A stretch of DNA of 9,512 nucleotides from CALJIC01 sp039805565 (GTDB taxonomy: Bacteria; Chloroflexota; Chloroflexia; Chloroflexales; Roseiflexaceae): positions 1-9,512 of the forward strand of contig JBDLTZ010000070.1 of NCBI GenBank assembly GCA_039805565.1. Reading direction: 5' to 3'. A program made the translations under genes and the position numbers. This document shows, one piece after another, positions 6,018-9,512 of this stretch (its first letter is position 1; every line of letters starts with the position of its first letter). The notes under the pieces are model-generated. The model was not told the DNA's origin. It searched no databases and worked only from the letters and a program-made list of their open reading frames with translations.

Positions 6018-7507
6018 GGGTCGAGCTGGTCATGCTGATCGGCGCGCTGCTGGTGCTGATGAGCATCATCGCGACGCGTACGTCGCGCCGCTTCGGGGTG
6101 CCGGCGCTGCTGATATTCCTCGGCATCGGCATGGCCGCCGGCTCGGAGGGGCCAGGCGGGATCGCCTTCGCCGACTACGGGCTGGCGCAGACGGTGGGCG
6201 TGGTGGCCCTGGTCTACATCCTGTTCTCGGGCGGTCTCGACACGGACTGGCCGGCAATCCGCCCGGTGCTCACGCAAGGTCTGGTGCTGGCGAACGTCGG
6301 CGTGGTGCTGAGCGCCGCGCTGCTGGGCGGGTTCGCGATGCTGGTGCTGGGGCTCGACTGGCAGACCGCCCTGCTGCTGGGTGCGATCGTTTCGTCGACC
6401 GACGCGGCGGCGGTCTTCTCGGTGATGCGCGAGCGGGGGGTGAACCTCCAGCACAACCTGGAGCCGCTGATCGAGCTGGAGTCGGGCTCGAACGACCCAA
6501 TCGCGGTGTTCTTGACCCTGGGCCTGGTCGGGATCCTCACTACGCCGGGCGCATCGCTGCTGGACCTGGCGCCGAGCTTCGTGCTCCAGATGGCGCTCGG
6601 CGCTGCGGGCGGCGGGCTGTTCGGCTTTCTGATTGCCTGGGCGGTGAACCGAGTGCAGCTCCAGCAAGAGGGTCTGTACGTGGTCTTCACGCTGGCGCTG
6701 ACCCTGCTGAGCTATGCTGCGACCACGCTGCTGGGGGGCAACGGCTTTCTGGCGATCTACATCGCGGGCATCATCGTCGGCAACCGGGACATCGTGCACA
6801 AGCGGTCGATCTTGCGCTTCCACGATGGGGTGGCGTGGCTGATGCAGATTGGCATGTTCCTGACGCTGGGTCTGCTGGTGTTTCCGTCGCAGCTCGTGCC
6901 GGTGGCGCCCACAGGGCTGCTGGTGGCGCTGTTCCTGGTGTTGGTGGCGCGGCCGCTGAGCGTGCTCGGGTCGCTGATCTGGTTCCGGCGCTCACTCGCG
7001 GAGCTGCTGATGGTAGCGTGGGCCGGGCTGCGCGGGGCGGTGCCGATCGTACTGGCAACTTTCCCGTTGCTGGCCGGAGTGCCGGGAGCGATGACGATCT
7101 TCAACGTGGTGTTCTTCGCGGTGCTGGTGTCGGTGCTGCTGCAGGGGATGTCGATCAGCTGGGTGGCGCGACGGCTCGGGGTGAATGCCGAGCGGCTGCA
7201 GCCAGACCCGCCGCACACGTACGTGCCGGATGTGCGGCTGAGCAGCCGGATGCTGGATGCGGTCGTCCCGCCCGGCTCGACGCTCGTGGGGCGCACGATC
7301 CTGGACCTGGGGCTGCCGCGGGGGGTGCTGGTCGTGCAGATCCAACGTGATGACGCGCCGCTCATCCCGAGTGGGGGGACGGTGCTGCAGGGCGGCGATC
7401 ACTTACTGCTGCTGGCGACACCGGACGCGCTGCCGACGCTGGAAGCGCTTACGGTACAGCACGGGGTGCGACTGATGAGCGCACTTCCCCCCGGAGCAGA
7501 GCCTTGA
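6014..7507 (+). CDS. nhaP2: NhaP2-type K+/H+ antiporter with TrkA-C domain
   Basis: The 497-residue membrane antiporter has about 12 hydrophobic segments (1-390) and a C-terminal cytosolic TrkA-C (RCK_C) domain (about 410-482, with PGSTLVGRTI, VQIQRDDAPLIPSGGTVLQ and GDHLLLLA). Family signatures are SSTDAAAVFS (127-136, Asp130), LESGSNDP (155-162, the ND pair used for ion and proton binding) and WAGLRGAVPIVLATFPL (336-352). NhaP2/CvrA proteins expel K+ (some also Na+) in exchange for H+. Its ATG lies within the ATGA that ends the preceding antiporter gene, so translation is probably coupled and both proteins should be made together. No clear terminator follows the gene. Family is secure; ion specificity is inferred. 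Confidence 0.94.
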   Translation: MRVELVMLIGALLVLMSIIATRTSRRFGVPALLIFLGIGMAAGSEGPGGIAFADYGLAQTVGVVALVYILFSGGLDTDWPAIRPVLTQGLVLANVGVVLSAALLGGFAMLVLGLDWQTALLLGAIVSSTDAAAVFSVMRERGVNLQHNLEPLIELESGSNDPIAVFLTLGLVGILTTPGASLLDLAPSFVLQMALGAAGGGLFGFLIAWAVNRVQLQQEGLYVVFTLALTLLSYAATTLLGGNGFLAIYIAGIIVGNRDIVHKRSILRFHDGVAWLMQIGMFLTLGLLVFPSQLVPVAPTGLLVALFLVLVARPLSVLGSLIWFRRSLAELLMVAWAGLRGAVPIVLATFPLLAGVPGAMTIFNVVFFAVLVSVLLQGMSISWVARRLGVNAERLQPDPPHTYVPDVRLSSRMLDAVVPPGSTLVGRTILDLGLPRGVLVVQIQRDDAPLIPSGGTVLQGGDHLLLLATPDALPTLEALTVQHGVRLMSALPPGAEP

Positions 7508-7625
7508 TGTCGCTGTGACGAGGACGCTGAACGAGAGCCTGTTATGCAGGTTGACGGATCAGCACCGGGCGGTATCGAGATTGATGCTCTCGTACTCCGC
7601 ACAACGGAACGAGCGGAGGAGAACG

Positions 7626-7931
7626 ATGCTGCGGTGTGAGGATCTGGCCGGCCGAGAGACGCAGTTGCTGGATCTGACGCGTTTGACGAGCGAGGAGTTC
7701 ATATCGATCGTCGAACCGTTCGAACAGGCCTTCCAGGGGCATATGTAGGGGTAGACGCTGAAGCGACGCACGGCGCGTCGCTTCAGCGTCTACCCCTACT
7801 GCCCGTTGCCGATGCCCGAAGACCGACTGCTGGTCACGCTCAGCGACCTCAAACGTGCGCCACGCCAGGTAACGATCACCATGCCCCATAAGAAGCCCAA
7901 GGGTCAGTCGCTCACCGAGGCGCAGATGAAG
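7626..7931 (+). pseudogene. Insertion-sequence transposase (HTH_4/DDE_Tnp_4, IS5-like), broken
   Basis: The frame starts at ATG 7626 with GGAGGAG 5 nt upstream and reads MLRCEDLAGRETQLLDLT then SLT-like RLTSEEFISIVEPFEQAF, the usual N-terminus of this transposase group. After HM it hits TAG at 7746 and again at 7752. The same frame then continues as TLKRRTARRFSVYPYCPLP and MPEDRLLVTLSDLK, the helix-turn-helix entry region. It then jumps to ITMPHKKPKGQSLTEAQ, which normally lies near the C-terminus. Roughly 190 codons, including most of the DDE catalytic domain, are missing, and the end after LTEAQ is also lost. The open frame runs on to 8036 without recognisable homology. GAGCCTGTTATGCAGG at about 7534 could be part of the left terminal repeat; no matching right end was found. 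The gene cannot make an active enzyme. Confidence 0.82.
7745..7799. repeat. Perfect 25-bp inverted repeat, 5-nt loop
   Basis: Arms 7745-7769 and 7775-7799 are exact reverse complements around the loop ACGGC, giving a very stable hairpin. No T-tract follows, so it is not a canonical terminator. It lies inside the transposase reading frame, and the left arm contains both TAG codons. The right arm encodes RRFSVYPY, which looks native to the transposase, so the outer left arm may have been copied from it. Confidence 0.95.
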
Positions 7932-8069
7932 ATCGACGTCAGCGAGTCGGGCAGGAGGTCAGCGCAGCCGTACTCTCAGGGAGATTGGCCACACGCCTGC
8001 GCGCGTACCGACACGAAACCGAGCGCGGACCCGTGAAGAGATCTTTCGTCCAGGGTGACGAGCTCGATC

Positions 8070-8098
8070 TTCGAACGCGGTGGGCGACGGCGTATACT
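8070..8098 (+). promoter_or_regulatory. Possible promoter for the hemerythrin-like gene
   Basis: TATACT (8093-8098) is a good -10 box. TTCGAA (8070-8075), 17 nt upstream, is only a weak -35. A start near 8105 would give a leader of about 150 nt that contains the hairpin at 8196-8240. Confidence 0.4.
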
Positions 8099-8195
8099 GA
8101 CCGTGGTGGGCCAGCGGCTCCACCGTTCCGTGCCTGTCCTCACCGTCACTCTCCCTGTCCTGGATGCCGCCGGCCACACCGACCGATCGATGTGT

Positions 8196-8240
8196 GGCGC
8201 CGCGGCGACCACGGCTGTTGCCGTTGTGGCCGGCGGCGCC
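8196..8240 (+). promoter_or_regulatory. Strong leader hairpin just before the ribosome binding site
   Basis: The outer arms GGCGCCGC (8196-8203) and GCGGCGCC (8233-8240) pair perfectly. The inner arms 8204-8215 and 8220-8231 pair at 10 of 12 positions around the loop TGTT, with one bulged G. The structure ends 3 nt before AGGAGG (8244-8249). A second, competing 7-bp stem (GCCACAC 8173-8179, GTGTGGC 8192-8198) overlaps its left edge. No U-tract follows. It may influence translation or mRNA stability; this is inference. Confidence 0.45.
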
Positions 8241-8255
8241 GACAGGAGGGTGACT

Positions 8256-8756
8256 ATGGCCAGCCACACCCAGCCGCTGCGCGATGAACACCAGGAGCTA
8301 CTGCCCCAGATCGAGCAGCTCCACGTGGTCGCCGACCTGGTCGGCGTGGTGCCGACCGCCGAGCTGCGCCCGCGCCTCGCCGCCGTCTCTAAGTTCCTGG
8401 TCGCGCATCTCATCCCCCACGCCCACGCCGAGGATGCCGCGCTCTACCCCGTGGTGGCCGAAGCGATGGGCGCGCCGCAGGCGACGGCGACGATGCGCCG
8501 TGACCACGTCGCCGTTGGACAGCTTACCGCCGAGCTCGAGGATCTCCAGGCCACGCTCGGTGACGCGCCCCTGAACCACGAACAGGCCTCTGCGCTGCGC
8601 CGGGTGCTCTACGGCCTCTACACCCTGGTCAGCGTGCACTTCGCGAAGGAGGAGGAGATCTACCTGCCGCTCCTGGATCGGCACCTGACCCCGGTGTCCG
8701 CCCGGCGCATGTTCGCTGCGATGGCGGCCGCCGCCCAGGCCGAGCGCCACGTCTAG
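8256..8756 (+). CDS. Hemerythrin-like (HHE) domain protein
   Basis: The 166-residue soluble protein is a four-helix hemerythrin-like domain. Candidate iron ligands are placed as in the family: His12 (LRDEHQELLP), His55-x3-Glu59 (HAHAED), His84 (MRRDHVAVG) and His128-x3-Glu132 (VHFAKEEEIYLPLL). Such proteins bind a non-haem di-iron centre and act in O2 or NO sensing, iron handling or oxidative-stress defence; which of these applies cannot be read from the sequence. ATG 8256 has AGGAGG 6 nt upstream and gives a compact domain. The frame is open back to about 8055, but that part is low-complexity and non-homologous. The gene stands alone between the transposase relic and a gene-poor stretch. Confidence 0.9.
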   Translation: MASHTQPLRDEHQELLPQIEQLHVVADLVGVVPTAELRPRLAAVSKFLVAHLIPHAHAEDAALYPVVAEAMGAPQATATMRRDHVAVGQLTAELEDLQATLGDAPLNHEQASALRRVLYGLYTLVSVHFAKEEEIYLPLLDRHLTPVSARRMFAAMAAAAQAERHV

Positions 8757-9253
8757 GGCGGGTACTGGAGGAGAGGTAGGTTCGCTCCGCCGAGGCAAGC
8801 CTTCATTCAGATGTGGTGCTCTGCCTACTGCACCACCCGAGGTAGGCACCGACCGAGCCAACTCGTTCCTCCGACGCAACAGGTGGGAGCTTTGCGGGAA
8901 TGCCGGAAGAGCCCGGCGCATCCAGACGAACGACGTCGGGTGCGGCAGGTATGCGAATCCTCTGCCGAGGGCGAGGAGCACGCTCGTCCACACCCGATGG
9001 GTCCGCAGCGGCGCGTGACCTGGCGGCGGAAGAGCGGCAAGGAGTTCCCTGCCGAGGCCGGTGAGGTGGTGAAGTGGCTGGAGCGGCGGGGCGTCTTTGG
9101 GCCGCTTAACGGAGCGTGGCGAGAGGCAATGTGGTCGGCTGGTTGCAAAGTATTCCCCAGCGGTGCGCAGATGACTACTCCACAGCCGCGGCTGCCCCAC
9201 TATACTTTGTGCCATCAGTCGCGAAGAACTCGCACTCAATGTGGAGGCTCATC
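8757..9253. other. Gene-poor stretch of about 500 bp
   Basis: No recognised gene is present. A plus-strand open frame (8811-9257) and a long minus-strand frame both have compositions typical of chance frames in GC-rich DNA. There is a 7-bp inverted repeat (TGCCTAC 8822-8828, GTAGGCA 8842-8848) without a T-tract. The segment around 9000-9170 (reading TWRRKSGKEFPAEAGEVVKW) could be a worn gene remnant, but I cannot assign it. The end holds the promoter of the next gene. Confidence 0.5.
9201..9206 (+). promoter_or_regulatory. -10 box upstream of the terminal membrane-protein gene
   Basis: TATACT lies about 48 nt before ATG 9254. No good -35 hexamer is found at 16-18 nt spacing, so the promoter may be activator-dependent or weak. 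Confidence 0.4.
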
Positions 9254-9512
9254 ATGAAGGCACTACAGCTCTTCCCCAAGATGGTCATCGTGCTCGGCAT
9301 CGCCTTCGCCCTTGCCGGTCTGGTCGTCGTGGGCGCCGGTGTCTATATCAACTCGTTCGTCGGCCAGCAGCTCGCTGCCCAGCAGATCACCACCCCTGAA
9401 GACGCCACGATCCCCAACGCGCCGGTGAACGACATCCCCACCGCGCTCAGCATGGCCGACATCATCCAGCACCACGCTGCAGACAGCTCCAACGGCCTGA
9501 CCTACGCCCAGA
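9254..9512 (+). CDS. Membrane-anchored hypothetical protein, 5' part only
   Basis: ATG 9254 with GGAGG 6 nt upstream opens a frame that runs off the window after 86 codons. It begins MKALQLFPKMVIVLG and has one hydrophobic segment (about 11-33), followed by an extracytoplasmic polar region with QQLAAQQITTPEDATIPNAP and MADIIQHHAADSSNGLTYAQ. This pattern (helix, then a TPEDA-type segment, then a histidine and TYA motif) resembles small membrane proteins of high-GC bacteria of unknown function, often with a second pair of helices near the C-terminus, which would lie outside the window. The family link is from memory of the pattern and is moderate. Function is unknown. Confidence 0.8.
   Translation, partial: MKALQLFPKMVIVLGIAFALAGLVVVGAGVYINSFVGQQLAAQQITTPEDATIPNAPVNDIPTALSMADIIQHHAADSSNGLTYAQ

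Noticed and set aside
8055..8255. N-terminal extension of the hemerythrin-like protein
   Set aside because: The extra 67 residues are low-complexity and non-homologous, while ATG 8256 has an excellent ribosome binding site and fits the domain start.
8298..9239. 313-codon minus-strand open frame over the hemerythrin-like gene and the gene-poor stretch
   Set aside because: Most of it is antisense to the hemerythrin-like gene, and its composition is that of a shadow frame.
8811..9257. 148-codon plus-strand open frame before the last gene
   Set aside because: No ribosome binding site, no recognised family, and it runs through the promoter and start region of the next gene.

Overview
The window is high-GC bacterial DNA. 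Genes mostly carry Shine-Dalgarno sites (AGGAGG, GGAGG), and TAG and TGA are ordinary stops. The family mix is tandem universal stress proteins, an archaeal-type fructose-1,6-bisphosphate aldolase/phosphatase, a MIP18-family protein, RCK-regulated antiporters, a hemerythrin-like protein and an HTH_4/DDE-type transposase. This would fit a Chloroflexota/Thermomicrobia-like or similar deep-branching thermophile-related bacterium, but that assignment is an inference from family content, not from a marker gene.

Positions 1-2570 (minus strand) hold a decayed stress/metabolism cluster. In transcription order it contains a MIP18 (DUF59) N-terminal fragment, a universal stress protein reduced to its two ends, a fructose-1,6-bisphosphate aldolase/phosphatase missing its middle and frameshifted, an intact two-domain universal stress protein, the C-terminal part of an unknown protein with no start codon, and the first codons of another gene. 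At least three neighbouring genes have lost internal segments while their translation signals remain.

Positions 2776-3953 hold a MarR-family regulator on the minus strand, followed by a tiny predicted membrane protein. A control region of about 440 bp separates it from the divergent antiporter operon. This region carries a near-perfect 8-5-8 palindrome overlapping the -35 box of an almost consensus sigma-70 promoter that points at the antiporters. The simplest reading is that the MarR protein controls the antiporters and possibly itself.

Positions 3954-7507 (plus strand) are a two-gene operon of a CPA2 antiporter (YbaL/Kef type, with TrkA-N and TrkA-C domains) and a NhaP2-type antiporter (with a TrkA-C domain). 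They overlap by ATGA and are likely translationally coupled; together they should serve K+/pH homeostasis.

Positions 7508-8036 contain the relic of an insertion sequence. Its transposase gene is broken by two TAG codons lying in one arm of a perfect 25-bp inverted repeat, and is also internally deleted. Positions 8256-8756 encode a hemerythrin-like protein, with a strong hairpin immediately before its ribosome binding site. About 500 bp without a convincing gene follow, and then the start of a membrane-anchored protein that runs off the window. I saw no tRNA, rRNA or CRISPR array. The most unusual items are the palindrome-associated stop codons in the transposase and the clustered internal deletions.
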